From contig JANSYN010000006.1 in NCBI GenBank assembly GCA_024742415.1, forward strand, positions 124,001-188,000: 64,000 bases of DNA. The letters run 5' to 3'. The stretch comes from Gammaproteobacteria bacterium. GTDB taxonomy: Bacteria > Pseudomonadota > Gammaproteobacteria > Pseudomonadales > Halieaceae. Every line of letters starts with the position of its first letter. Positions within the stretch are counted from its first letter, which is position 1. The notes beneath the pieces are model-generated. The model was not told the origin of the DNA. It ran no database searches and saw only the letters and a list, made by a program, of their open reading frames with translations. Position numbers and translations under genes: made by a program. Shown in pieces: positions 9,355-18,060 of this stretch.

Positions 9355-10482
9355 TTGAGCCGCACTGCCGCTTGTTTTGCGTCACTGCCTGGCATCCTGC
9401 TCTTGTTGTATTGCAGCATCAGCCGTGCGAATGACCACTTGCCCATGGACTGCACGTCTGGCATTGCACGGCACGCCGAGTGGGCAACGCCAGTCATTCG
9501 CGCGGCAAGTCATGACTGGTTCTCACAACTGTTAAGCCCTGCAGCGCCGCTGGCGCCCAGCGCGGGCGAGGTCTATGGCGAGCACCGCTATGAGCATAAG
9601 CTCTCCAACGGCTGGGTTTTTTCTGTCACTGCGCAGGCGCAGGGCTATAGCGTGCGCCTGTACGACCGGCCAGGCGGTGTTGACCTGAGCCAGGTCAATC
9701 CGCCGCTGTCTGCTGCCGTACCCAATACGCGCGACATTTTTGGCTGGCACTTTCGTAACGCAGACAACACCGCTGCCAACGATGGCTCAGTCAATGCACC
9801 ACAGCAGCTTCGGCCCTTCGAGTTTGCCCTGTCCGCCGCAGAGGTTGCGCGCAGCCAGAACAGCGCAGGCACAGCAACCGCCACAGAAAACGCGGGCCGG
9901 GGCTGGGTGTGGGTAGAGGAGCTGGGGCTGACCCAACTCGAGCAGGGCGAGCGTGCGCGGGCTAACTACCTGAAGTTTTACGCCTGCGTGTCCTGGCCGC
10001 GCGTGCCGACCGAAGATGACGCGCACGACACACGTGCTCATCACACCGGCTACACGCCTGAGGAAGCAGAGATTTTTGGCGCCTGCGGACTCGACCTGCA
10101 ACGCTGGCAGCCCAACGCACTGGTGTTACCGCGACACCTGGGTGCAGATTTCGACGGCGACGGCGCACACGATGAAGTCATCCAGGTCGCGCGTGCCAGC
10201 GGCGAGCGCAACATCGCAATGTGCCGAGCAGGCACCTGGTTGCAGTTGCTGGCAGAGCTGGACACAGACCCGGATTTTCAGCACACCATAAACGCCATGG
10301 AGCGCTGGCAGGTCGTGCCGCCTGATTTCGCAGCGCCGGGCAGTCCGGGGGGAAACACCGTTTGGCCGGAAGCTGACGGTGATGTGCTGGTACTGGAGCG
10401 CATCGAGAAATCGATGTACCTCGTCTACAGGCAACGCGGCGTGTTCAAGGTGGCGCAAGTCTATCGGCTGGTAGCGTCATAG
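9355..10482 (+). CDS. Secreted protein of unknown function
   Basis: This 375-residue protein has a Sec signal peptide (hydrophobic residues about 9-21, then SRAND). No family is recognised. Tryptophan, cysteine and acidic residues are frequent. A short ADFDGDGAHDEV segment near residue 263 looks like the calcium-binding loop of FG-GAP or dockerin-type repeats. The start is a TTG at 9355; the next in-frame ATG (9445) would remove the signal peptide, so TTG is preferred. The 3' end overlaps the convergent sugar-transferase gene by 38 bases. Probably periplasmic or extracellular. Confidence 0.6.
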   Translation: MSRTAACFASLPGILLLLYCSISRANDHLPMDCTSGIARHAEWATPVIRAASHDWFSQLLSPAAPLAPSAGEVYGEHRYEHKLSNGWVFSVTAQAQGYSVRLYDRPGGVDLSQVNPPLSAAVPNTRDIFGWHFRNADNTAANDGSVNAPQQLRPFEFALSAAEVARSQNSAGTATATENAGRGWVWVEELGLTQLEQGERARANYLKFYACVSWPRVPTEDDAHDTRAHHTGYTPEEAEIFGACGLDLQRWQPNALVLPRHLGADFDGDGAHDEVIQVARASGERNIAMCRAGTWLQLLAELDTDPDFQHTINAMERWQVVPPDFAAPGSPGGNTVWPEADGDVLVLERIEKSMYLVYRQRGVFKVAQVYRLVAS

Positions 10483-11179
10483 CGCCTGCCGCGGTCAGTA
10501 TGTCCTGCACGCGCTGCATGGAGTCGCGCCGCGCGCGCGGTGACCACACCCGCGCCAGCGTGAGAAAGACGGTGCGAATGTCCAGCCAGAGCCGCCACTG
10601 TTGCACATAGCGCAGCTGCACTTGCGCCTTGACCGGCAACAACACTTGCAGGTAGTCCTGCTCCGCATTGGGCCGGCCGGCGAGCACGGCGTCCTCGGCG
10701 AAAAACAGTACCGATGCCGGGTCGGTCACGCCCGGTCGCACAGACCACAGCGCATCGCGCGTGGACGCATCGAGCGCATCGGCGTGACGTTGCACAATGG
10801 GACGCGGCCCCACCAGGCTCATATCGCCCCTCAGCAAGTTGTACAGCTGGGGCAGTTCATCCAGGCGCGTACGCCGCAGCGGCAGTCCGATGCGGGTGAT
10901 ACGCGCATCGTCTTCCGGTGCAATGCTCCGTTGGTGAGCGGTGCCAATGTGCAGGGTACGAAACTTGTACAGGGCAAATGGCTTGCCGTGACGCCCCAGG
11001 CGCTGCTCGCGGTAGATCACCGGGCCGCCGCTGCACACCCACACTGCCAGTGCCAACCCCAGCAGCAACGGCGCCAGTAGGAACAGGCCTGCCAGTGCCG
11101 CGCCGATATCCATGGCGCGCTTGAGTGCGTACTGCCAGGCTGGTGCAGCCTCTATTATTTGCAGGTCAGGCGTGACCAA
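10445..11179 (-). CDS. Polyprenyl-phosphate sugar-1-phosphate transferase (WcaJ/PglC type)
   Basis: The protein has one hydrophobic N-terminal segment ([20 protein letters not shown]), then the catalytic core of bacterial sugar transferases: [39 protein letters not shown]. The family moves a sugar-1-phosphate from UDP-sugar to undecaprenyl phosphate and starts polysaccharide or glycan assembly at the inner membrane. The frame has no ATG at its head. TTG starts are possible at 11179, next to the stop of the upstream prenyltransferase, or at 11218, inside it; I chose 11179. No other polysaccharide genes are adjacent, which is unusual for an initiating enzyme. Confidence 0.8.
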   Translation of the reverse strand: MVTPDLQIIEAAPAWQYALKRAMDIGAALAGLFLLAPLLLGLALAVWVCSGGPVIYREQRLGRHGKPFALYKFRTLHIGTAHQRSIAPEDDARITRIGLPLRRTRLDELPQLYNLLRGDMSLVGPRPIVQRHADALDASTRDALWSVRPGVTDPASVLFFAEDAVLAGRPNAEQDYLQVLLPVKAQVQLRYVQQWRLWLDIRTVFLTLARVWSPRARRDSMQRVQDILTAAGAMTLPADRLAPP

Positions 11180-12083
11180 GCAGGATTCCCGCGGTGATGC
11201 CCGCTGACAACAACACAAACGCCAGCAGGGCCAGTGGCTGCGCCGGCTTGTGCCGGTGGAAAGTCTGCGGGTCCTGCCAGATCCAACGTACTGCTATTGC
11301 AGCAGGAAGTGCGCCAGCAAAGCCGAGAAACGCATAGTGGTGAAGAGCGCCTGCGGCAATCGCCGCGGCCAGTAGCAGTAGCGCGCCCCCATAAATGAAT
11401 GGAAGTACGCGGCTGGCACGGTGCTTGCCCAGTCGCACGACAAGGTTGTTCTTGCCGACGCTGCGATCTGCTTCGTAATCCGGAAATTCATTGGCCCAGA
11501 GAAAGGCCGTGGTGAACAGGCCCAGGGGCACTGAAGCCCAGATCACATCCATGCTGTAGTGATGCGTGAGCAAGGCATAAGTGGCCATGGCGATCAGCGG
11601 GCCATAACACAACACCACATCAAGCTCGCCCAGGCCGCGATAGGCCAGCTGCAGCGGCGGGCCGTGGTAGGACCAGCCCAGTACCAGTGCAAAGCTACCC
11701 AGCCAGAACAGCGAAAGTTCACGCACAAACACAATCAAGGCACCCAGCGCGAGGCCCGCCAGCCCAAACAGCAAGGCAATGGCCCAGGTTTGCCGGCGCG
11801 TGAGAATGTTGTCCACCAGCACCCGTTTGCCACCGGAAAAATCCGTGCGATCCTCGGGTTTGACGGCCAGGTCGGTGCCGGAGTCATAGTCGTACACATC
11901 GCCCCAGGCGTTCTTGGCCACTTCCATACAGAACATGGCAAGCCCCAACACCGCAAACCACCACCAGGAAAAACTGCCGTCCCGCGCCGCCAGCGCGCCA
12001 CCGATCGCCATGGAGGCCGCAGAAGTGATACTGATTTTAGGGTCGGCCAACCGCCAAAAGCCTTCGCTGAATTGTCTTTGCAT
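11166..12083 (-). CDS. UbiA-family prenyltransferase (MenA-like)
   Basis: This 305-residue integral membrane protein has about eight hydrophobic helices and both Asp-rich motifs of the UbiA superfamily: NAWGDVYDYDSGTD near residue 58 and NEFPDYEADRSVGKNN near 187. These bind Mg-diphosphate and the prenyl donor. The motif style and length resemble MenA (1,4-dihydroxy-2-naphthoate prenyltransferase), but the real acceptor is open because no menaquinone genes are nearby. Its stop overlaps the start region of the sugar transferase, so the two are likely cotranslated and may act on one lipid-linked product. Confidence 0.8.
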   Translation of the reverse strand: MQRQFSEGFWRLADPKISITSAASMAIGGALAARDGSFSWWWFAVLGLAMFCMEVAKNAWGDVYDYDSGTDLAVKPEDRTDFSGGKRVLVDNILTRRQTWAIALLFGLAGLALGALIVFVRELSLFWLGSFALVLGWSYHGPPLQLAYRGLGELDVVLCYGPLIAMATYALLTHHYSMDVIWASVPLGLFTTAFLWANEFPDYEADRSVGKNNLVVRLGKHRASRVLPFIYGGALLLLAAAIAAGALHHYAFLGFAGALPAAIAVRWIWQDPQTFHRHKPAQPLALLAFVLLSAGITAGILLGHA

Positions 12084-12231
12084 GGGCTGCCCGCTGTGGA
12101 TGAAACACGCCTGCCTACAGTTTAGCCCATTGGCACTTGCCGGTGAAAAGCACGCGCAGGCGCCCTACCCTGCTGCGTCAATCGTGTACCGGCGACTCTG
12201 GGGAGCGCCCGCAACTGCGGGCCAGACAAGA

Positions 12232-13350
12232 CTAGCGCATGACGCCGAGCAACGCCGCAACCACGCTGTCGTACGCGGGTTTCGCGCGCAGCTGGTCATC
12301 AAACAGCAACGGCCGATTGGGCGCGCTGGCCTGGGTCAGCTCGAAGCTGTCCAGCCAGGTGTTGGCGTCATCCAGCCCCCAAACGGTAATGCCGCTGCAC
12401 AGGGGCACCGCAAGACAGGCGTTGAATACGTCTGCGTAGGCGCCTGCCTGGGCAGCCAGTGGGTCAGGTTCTGCATTAAACAAAGGCAGTGGAATGTCCA
12501 GTTCGGTAATTTCCACTTTGAGCCCCATGGCCGCGATGCGCTGCAGTTGTTCCTGCAGCAGGCCCGCATCCGGTGGCTGGAAGAAAAAGTGCCCCTGCAA
12601 GCCCAGGCCGTGCAGCGGTGCACCCCGGTCGAGTACGCGCTGTGCCAGGGCTAACAAAGCGTCGAACTTGGTCGGCACAAATTCGGTAAACGTCTCGTTG
12701 ATATACAGCTCTGCCGATGGATCTGCCGCGTGTGCGTGCAGCAGTGCCAGGTCAATGTACTGTTCACCCAGCAGCTGCGAGAATACATTGTCAGTGTCAA
12801 GGTCGGCACCGACAATCGACAGCGGCTCGTTGATAACATCCCACTGCGCAACCTGCCCGGCGTAGCGACCGACCACCGTATCGATGTGATTCGCCATCAG
12901 CTCCCGCAGCCGGCCTGCCCGGTCACTGGCCTGGCCGAGTTCCGCCTCCAGCCAGCCGGGAAGCCCATTGAGCCTGTGCCAGAACAACGTGTGACCACGC
13001 ACGCGCTGCCCATTGGCCAGGGCCGCATTGACCAGCTGGTCTGCCGGACCAAACTCGTAGCGACCAGGAGCAGGCGCAAGGCTCGCCCACTTCATCGCGT
13101 TTTCCGCCGTCACGGAGGTAAACTCGCGCACGGCAGACCTGCGTTGTTCAGAGGCGGTCTCGGCTACGGCGCTAACGTTAAGCGCCACACCCACTTGCAG
13201 GCCCGCCTGCCGCGCAGCGCCGTTGAGCCCCACGGGGCCCAGGCTTTGGGCATCAGGGCCATCGGAACACGCCGCCAACCCCAGCAGAGCAAACGCCATG
13301 CCGGTGCAAACAACGACACGGCGCGCCTTGTTAAGGGTTAGCGGGAGCAA
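12232..13350 (-). CDS. GH10 family endo-beta-1,4-xylanase-like lipoprotein
   Basis: This 372-residue protein has a lipoprotein signal (LAAC, lipid-modified Cys28) and a GH10 TIM barrel. Landmarks are VTAENAMKW near 80, GHTLFWH near 119, WDVINEP with acid/base Glu175, ITELDIP with nucleophile Glu283, and VWGLDDANTWL near the end. It should cleave xylan or related glycans at the outer membrane. The frame extends upstream to 13437, but that would lie inside the preceding gene. The TTG at 13350 has AAGGA at 8-base spacing, overlaps the upstream stop, and yields a signal peptide with a basic n-region. The ATG at 13299 lacks a ribosome site and basic residues. No other plant-polysaccharide genes are close. 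Confidence 0.85.
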   Translation of the reverse strand: MLPLTLNKARRVVVCTGMAFALLGLAACSDGPDAQSLGPVGLNGAARQAGLQVGVALNVSAVAETASEQRRSAVREFTSVTAENAMKWASLAPAPGRYEFGPADQLVNAALANGQRVRGHTLFWHRLNGLPGWLEAELGQASDRAGRLRELMANHIDTVVGRYAGQVAQWDVINEPLSIVGADLDTDNVFSQLLGEQYIDLALLHAHAADPSAELYINETFTEFVPTKFDALLALAQRVLDRGAPLHGLGLQGHFFFQPPDAGLLQEQLQRIAAMGLKVEITELDIPLPLFNAEPDPLAAQAGAYADVFNACLAVPLCSGITVWGLDDANTWLDSFELTQASAPNRPLLFDDQLRAKPAYDSVVAALLGVMR

Positions 13351-13594
13351 CCAGCGCTTCCTTGACTTTATCCATGTCCACGGCTTCTGCGGCTTTGTCT
13401 TTATCCACAGCGTCATAGGCTTTTTGGTAATCAACATCGCCGTCTTTTACCGCGTCGGTCAACTGTTCTACATCAACGGATTCCTGCGCTTTTTCCGTGT
13501 CTACCGCTTCAACCAGTTTGCCAACATCCTGCGCCAGCGCATTGGCGCCGGCCATGCACAAAACCAGTCCAAGCGCCGTGGTGAATACTTTCAT
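13331..13594 (-). CDS. Small acidic secreted protein, unknown function
   Basis: This 87-residue protein has a clear signal peptide (cleavage after ANALA near residue 21). The mature part is acidic and helical, with loose repeats of the form AVD.(E/D)KA.E.VD: VEAVDTEKAQESVD, VEQLTDAVKDGDVD, AYDAVDKDKAAEAVD. AAGGAA precedes the ATG. Its stop overlaps the TTG start of the GH10 gene by 20 bases, so the two are probably translated together. No known family is recognised. A periplasmic helper or scaffold is possible but unproven. Confidence 0.75.
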   Translation of the reverse strand: MKVFTTALGLVLCMAGANALAQDVGKLVEAVDTEKAQESVDVEQLTDAVKDGDVDYQKAYDAVDKDKAAEAVDMDKVKEALVAPANP

Positions 13595-13920
13595 GGGTTA
13601 TTCCTTCTTCATTGGGTGATGTTACGAATGGGGCACCGCCGAGCACGACCCGCGCAAGAGGCGGCGGATACGGCAGTGCCAGATGATAGCGTAGCAGCAA
13701 ATGCCTGCCTTGCCCGCAAGATTGCCAAAAGACGCTTTCCACTGCCAGTTTGCGATTGCCCCAGGCTGGCGCGTTTCAGGAACACGGACGATTGCATGTC
13801 GGCAAATGCCTGGCGGGCGGCTTGTGGGCCACCACCGGCTTTCGAGGCGGCTCAAACCGGCAGGCATAAAAAAAGCCGCAGCGCCCGGCGCTACGGCTTT
13901 CTGCACCAGTACTTGTCCAG
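13595..13920. other. Intergenic region, no gene seen
   Basis: The 326 bases between cytochrome c5 and the small secreted protein contain the cytochrome terminator (13868-13900) and should hold the promoter of the small gene near 13600-13700. Open frames here look non-coding. Confidence 0.5.
13868..13900 (-). terminator. Rho-independent terminator of the cytochrome c5 gene
   Basis: Read on the minus strand, AAAGCCGTAGCGCC pairs with GGCGCTGCGGCTTT with one mismatch and a minimal loop, followed by a T-run. It starts about 20 bases after the cytochrome stop codon. Confidence 0.85.
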
Positions 13921-14355
13921 CTACTGGCTGTTTTCCACCATGTGGTCTACGGCAGCCTTGATCTCCTCATCAGAGCAGCTCATGCAGCCGCCCTTGGCGA
14001 TCATGCCGGTACCGGGCACGCCTTCTATCCCGGCCACGTAAAGTACATCCATGCCCTGGGCGATGCGATCACCCCAGGCGGCGGTATCGCCCACCAGCGG
14101 AGCGCCACCCGCACCGGTCGCATGGCAGGCCATGCATGCGGCGTTGTACACGTCTTCACCACTGCGCGCCACAGCACCGGCAACAGCACCGGCTGGCCCG
14201 CCGCAGCTGGCATCACCTTGCAGGCAGGACTCCCCTACCGGCTTGATGCGCGCTTCGATGTCAGCGCGCTGGGCATCGGTCAGATCCAGGGCGTAGACAC
14301 TGGCTGCCAGCAATGCGGCCGCGATGGCGACCAGAGCAGAAACTTTACGAATCAT
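13921..14355 (-). CDS. Cytochrome c5 family protein
   Basis: This 144-residue periplasmic monoheme cytochrome has a signal peptide (about residues 1-23) and heme motif CMACH (Cys74, Cys77, His78). Met118 in the GTGM segment is the probable sixth ligand. The KGGCMSCSDEE segment (Cys124, Cys127) carries the extra disulfide typical of the c5 group. It would carry electrons between respiratory complexes and oxidases. A small linker with GGPAGAVAGAVA precedes the heme domain. The gene is monocistronic with its own terminator. Confidence 0.88.
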   Translation of the reverse strand: MIRKVSALVAIAAALLAASVYALDLTDAQRADIEARIKPVGESCLQGDASCGGPAGAVAGAVARSGEDVYNAACMACHATGAGGAPLVGDTAAWGDRIAQGMDVLYVAGIEGVPGTGMIAKGGCMSCSDEEIKAAVDHMVENSQ

Positions 14356-14518
14356 GATTACTACCTCTTTTCCTGAAGGCGCGCATTATAGCTACTAATA
14401 CGCCCACATAAAACTCGCCCTGGCACGGCTTTGCACAAGCGCCTAGTATTGCTGATCAACCTGCTTTACGGCATGTTTGCAGACCACCTTGAAACCCGCC
14501 AAAGGACACCTCACCCCT

Positions 14519-15139
14519 ATGAAGCTCTACACCTACGATCCGGCCCCGAACCCGCAGCGACTCGCCCACTTCCTGAAATTCAAGGGCCTGCAGATTGACA
14601 CGCAGCAGGTCGATCTGGCTACCGCAGAACAGTTGACCCCCGAGCACCTGGCCGTCAATCCCAGCGGCACCGTTCCCGCACTGGTGCTCGATGACGGCAC
14701 CACGCTATCAGCCGTGATCGGTATCGTGACGTATCTGGACGCACTGCACCCTGAAAAACCCATGCTGGGCAGCACACCGCTGGAAAAGGCCCAGATCATG
14801 AGCTGGTGCCATAACCTGTTTAACGGCCTGACCACCGCCATCGCCAGTGTTTTTCGCAATCGCAGCCCGGGTTTTGCCGACCGCGCGCTGCCCGGACCAC
14901 TGAACGTACCGCAGATTCCGGCGATGGTGGAGCGCGGCCAGATGCAGATTGACTACTACCTGCCCGAAATCAATGCGCACCTTGCCGACCATACGTGGCT
15001 GGCGGGCGACAACTTCAGCTTTGCCGATATTGACCTGTACACCACCATCGGCTTCCTGGGCTGGATCAAGCGTGAAATACCCCAGGATTGCCCTCACCTG
15101 CTGGCCTGGTTTGAGCGCGCCCGGGCACAGCTTGCGTAA
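14519..15139 (+). CDS. Glutathione S-transferase family protein
   Basis: This 206-residue protein has an N-terminal thioredoxin-like domain (MKLYTYDPAPNPQRLAHFLKF, the cis-proline segment NPSGTVPAL near 56-64) and an all-helical C-terminal domain with the N-capping motif FSFADIDLY. The GST fold binds glutathione and conjugates or reduces electrophiles; the substrate is unknown. The ATG at 14519 gives the canonical N-terminus; the frame opens at 14477 without a better start. The next gene begins 67 bases downstream. Confidence 0.85.
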   Translation: MKLYTYDPAPNPQRLAHFLKFKGLQIDTQQVDLATAEQLTPEHLAVNPSGTVPALVLDDGTTLSAVIGIVTYLDALHPEKPMLGSTPLEKAQIMSWCHNLFNGLTTAIASVFRNRSPGFADRALPGPLNVPQIPAMVERGQMQIDYYLPEINAHLADHTWLAGDNFSFADIDLYTTIGFLGWIKREIPQDCPHLLAWFERARAQLA

Positions 15140-15206
15140 CCGGATTACCCGACAGCAGCCTCGCTCCGTGCACCGGCAGCGGGCATACCATCAACGCGCA
15201 CCGCGC

Positions 15207-16244
15207 ATGGTGGTACGCGGCGTGAAGGCGCTGGGCTGGTGCCTGATGGCGTGCCTGCTGTCGGCCTGCGGCGGTGCTTCACAAGACGCCGCCTTCGAGG
15301 ATTACCTCGACCGACTGGCCAGACCCCTTGGCGTGGATGTACCCCCGCGCAACCAGACCACCTACCCGCGCTCGCCGCGCGCTGGCAAGCTCAGACTCAC
15401 ACTGGAGAGCGACGCTATCGATGCGCTGGATTTTCTTGCGCTGTCGGGCTGCGAGCTGCAGGTCACTATCGGCAAGCGCAACAGCAGCCTGGGCAAACTG
15501 GCCCGCGCCTCGCAGCGCTTGCTGCTGGAGCTCGAGTATTTGAGGCTGGCACCGGCCTGCGTTGCGTCACTGCGGGCCCAGGAACGCACCACGCTCGCCG
15601 CAGCGCTGGAGTCCGCGTGGCGGCAAAAACGCGAGCAAGTGCCCGCCCTCATCTACAACGCCACCCTGGCCAGTGCCGAATATCGCGCCTTCTGGAGTGC
15701 ACAGCGCGTAGCGGCAGACTTTCCCACCGTGGGCAGCCATGTCTCACTGGCGGCACTGACTGCCATCAACGAAATGGCGCGGCGCTGGCTGGCAGGTGAT
15801 TACCGCGCCGATGATCAACAGTTCGAGATCTACCTCGGCGAAGTCGCCGGCGGTAGCGGTGGGGCTGTGCTGCGCTCACTGGTGCATCAGCAGGACTGGC
15901 TCGATGCCGCCAATCGCCTACTGGAAGCACGCATGGCCCTGGGCCCATTGTGCAGCGCAAGCACACGCCATGCCGCCGCCGACATTCTGCCGAACGTGAT
16001 TCGCAAATACTTTATTGAAGGCATACAGCCGCGCGCGGCGATCATGGAGCGGCAGCGCTTTGAACTGGTGTCACACATTCATGCACTGGAGCAACAACTC
16101 GACCCCGTACTTCCGCCGTTATACACACAGTGGCGCGCTGCAAGGGACAGCGCGCTGGACGTTGCAGCGGGAGCGCCGCGCCTGCATGTGGAGTACCTGA
16201 AGGAGATTCAGGCACCCTGTGCAAGCCAGGCCATCAACCGGTGA
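15207..16244 (+). CDS. DUF3080-like lipoprotein
   Basis: This 345-residue protein has a lipoprotein signal (hydrophobic core then LSAC, Cys near residue 19). It has no catalytic motif I recognise. The DYLDRLARPLGV start of the mature part, the repeated helical pattern and the length recall the gammaproteobacterial DUF3080 family; this is from memory and untested. The frame is open far upstream inside the GST gene, but the ATG at 15207 gives a proper signal peptide. A TTG at 15131 overlapping the GST stop is a weaker alternative. Probably in the outer membrane. Confidence 0.65.
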   Translation: MVVRGVKALGWCLMACLLSACGGASQDAAFEDYLDRLARPLGVDVPPRNQTTYPRSPRAGKLRLTLESDAIDALDFLALSGCELQVTIGKRNSSLGKLARASQRLLLELEYLRLAPACVASLRAQERTTLAAALESAWRQKREQVPALIYNATLASAEYRAFWSAQRVAADFPTVGSHVSLAALTAINEMARRWLAGDYRADDQQFEIYLGEVAGGSGGAVLRSLVHQQDWLDAANRLLEARMALGPLCSASTRHAAADILPNVIRKYFIEGIQPRAAIMERQRFELVSHIHALEQQLDPVLPPLYTQWRAARDSALDVAAGAPRLHVEYLKEIQAPCASQAINR

Positions 16245-16285
16245 CGGGGTTGCGGCACCCGCTATCACGATCACTGCGTATCGGG

Positions 16286-16317
16286 CCGGCGCCCTGTGCG
16301 TCACCGGGCAGGGCCGG
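16286..16317. terminator. Hairpin between convergent genes
   Basis: GCCCTG (16291-16296) pairs with CAGGGC (16309-16314), and flanking CCGG/CGG bases can extend the stem. It lies in the 106-base gap where two genes converge. There is no T-run, so the terminator call is tentative. Confidence 0.35.
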
Positions 16318-16350
16318 AGTAAACGTCCGCGTTACGGTCCTGCGCTGCAT

Positions 16351-17541
16351 TCAGAACGTTGCAGCCCACTGCTGCACCAGGTCGCGCACCGCATCAAACG
16401 TTGCCTTGCCTTCCACAAACGTGCCCACCTCGCCCTGGCGGGCCAGTATCCCGAACACCTGCTGTTGAAAATCGATAAAGGGGTAGCCGCCGAACGCACC
16501 GGCGCTGGAGTACCGCTCTGCTTCGCTACAGTTGTAGACAGGTTGTGCGCACTCCAGCCAGACCCCCATACCGTAGTGCCAGTCTTCACCCAGACTGGCC
16601 TGTGATGCCGAGAATCCAATCGTTGCATCGACCAGCTGGTCGGTGAACATCGCTTCGCGCGATGCCTGCGACAGTACATCGCCCTGAACCAGGGCGCGTA
16701 AGAAGCCCAGGTACTCCTGGCCGGTCCAGTTCATCCCACCCGCCAGGCGCGGGTTGCGCAGGCTGGGAAAGTCATAGGACGCACCCGCAAACAGGTTGGT
16801 TGTGTTCCTGAACAGGTCAAAGACCTGATCCCAGGACTCCAACGCCAGTGCCTCTATGGTCATCAGACCCGCCACCTGCATGTGCATGGGGCCGTAAAAA
16901 AACACGCTGCCTGCAGGGGAGGTGAAATCGTCGTTGGCATTGAGCACTGCCAGTTGCTCCACACAGTCACGCAGGGTGATCAATGGATTGCTGATGCACT
17001 CTGGCGCCTCCACCAGGCCCGAGGTAAAAGCCAGCAGTTGCTGCAGCGTGATATCCGCCAGTGGGCCTTCGGTAGGCCAGAATGACAGGTAGTCCTGCGG
17101 GTGGTCCGCCAGGCTCAGCATTCCCGCATCGACCTGCTGCAGAATCACCGCAGCCGTTACCCATTTGGCGGTAGAGGCCGAATCATAGCGCGTCTGCAGG
17201 CTGGAACCGGGAACGCTATGCACAAACCCCGCGCCACTGAAGGACTCCAGCGCAAGTGTAACCGGGGTGCTGGAGTCGTGGGCATCCAGCACATCGCGAA
17301 TATCCTGCTCAATCACCGCCCGTGCGGCCTGCGCTGTTGCTTCGCGTTGTGCAGCGTCTTCACTTGCCGTTGACGGTGGCACCTGCGCGGCGTCATTCGA
17401 ACCTCCGCCACAGGCAGGCAAGGCCAGACATAACAGAACAGTCACCAGTACAGGCAAAGCGGACAAGACGCAGAGCACGCGATAGACAACGTTGTGCAAG
17501 CCGTGTGAACACCCGCCGGTGTTGTGCATGACAGTTTTCAT
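16351..17541 (-). CDS. Beta-lactamase/serine hydrolase family lipoprotein
   Basis: This 396-residue protein has a lipoprotein signal (LPAC, Cys44, followed by GGGS) and the class C beta-lactamase/esterase fold. The nucleophile motif SxxK is Ser123-Thr-Ala-Lys126 in DSASTAKWV. A Tyr in VFFYGPMHMQ takes the place of the YxN motif, and SAGAFGGYPF occupies the third motif site, so the second and third motifs are atypical. Members include carboxypeptidases, esterases and amidases; true lactamase activity is unlikely. The ATG at 17541 has GAGGAAG in front; the frame opens at 17565. It diverges from the guanidine operon. Confidence 0.75.
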   Translation of the reverse strand: MKTVMHNTGGCSHGLHNVVYRVLCVLSALPVLVTVLLCLALPACGGGSNDAAQVPPSTASEDAAQREATAQAARAVIEQDIRDVLDAHDSSTPVTLALESFSGAGFVHSVPGSSLQTRYDSASTAKWVTAAVILQQVDAGMLSLADHPQDYLSFWPTEGPLADITLQQLLAFTSGLVEAPECISNPLITLRDCVEQLAVLNANDDFTSPAGSVFFYGPMHMQVAGLMTIEALALESWDQVFDLFRNTTNLFAGASYDFPSLRNPRLAGGMNWTGQEYLGFLRALVQGDVLSQASREAMFTDQLVDATIGFSASQASLGEDWHYGMGVWLECAQPVYNCSEAERYSSAGAFGGYPFIDFQQQVFGILARQGEVGTFVEGKATFDAVRDLVQQWAATF

Positions 17542-17899
17542 GAGCGCTTCCTCTGGGCGATGCAAAACGGGAGATTGCAGTGTAGGCAGAACCGGCGCGT
17601 GACGGACGTCAACAATTGTTAAGAAGATGCGCGGGAACGTAATGTTGGCGAATCAGCCGCGTTGCCTCTGACAGTACGATGCCGCACAGGGAACGCACTG
17701 CAGCGGCTTACCCGGCAGGTGCCATATCAGTGCACGCGACGCACCTATGCACCATAAAGAGTCGTGCTGCGTCCGCCTGCGCATCGCCAGGCGGCCGCAA
17801 AGCCTGACAGCGCGCGGTTTCAGCACCCATAGCCCGGCGTTGGCATGGTCATTGCAAACCCTTGGATGTACCCGAGAGATGCGGAGTTCGACCAACTAA
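17542..17899. other. Intergenic region upstream of the riboswitch, no gene seen
   Basis: These 358 bases separate the serine-hydrolase start from the guanidine riboswitch. They should contain promoters for both directions. I see no convincing coding frame and no strong promoter consensus. Confidence 0.4.
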
Positions 17900-17904
17900 T
17901 TCAA

Positions 17905-18007
17905 TAGAGAACTAGGGTTCCGATCCACCACAGCTGTGGTTGATGCCTGGTCCGAGAGTTCTCGACCTTTCTAAAAGGTTACACGGAGGGATAAAAGCCC
18001 GGGAGAC
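17905..18007 (+). ncRNA. Guanidine-I riboswitch (ykkC class)
   Basis: Three conserved blocks of the guanidine-I aptamer are present in order: CTAGGGTTCCG (17912-17922), TGGTCCGAGAG (17948-17958) and ACACGG, GGGATAAAAGCCCGGGAGA (17981-18006). Variable hairpins sit between them: ACCACAGCTGTGGT (17928-17941) and ACCTTT-CTA-AAAGGT (17965-17979). The RNA binds guanidinium and turns on downstream genes. After the aptamer I see GACTT/AAGTC and ATGG/CCAT pairings but no T-run, so control may be translational; GAGAGG at 18049-18054 is the ribosome site. The genes downstream match the classic ligand-related operon. Confidence 0.93.
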
Positions 18008-18060
18008 ACGACTTTGTAAGTCATGGGTACTCCGATCCATAAACCAATGAGAGGTTCGAC

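Noticed and set aside
13351-13437. N-terminal extension of the GH10 protein
   Set aside because: It lies inside the coding sequence of the small secreted protein, and the basic, Trp-rich translation looks like a shadow frame.
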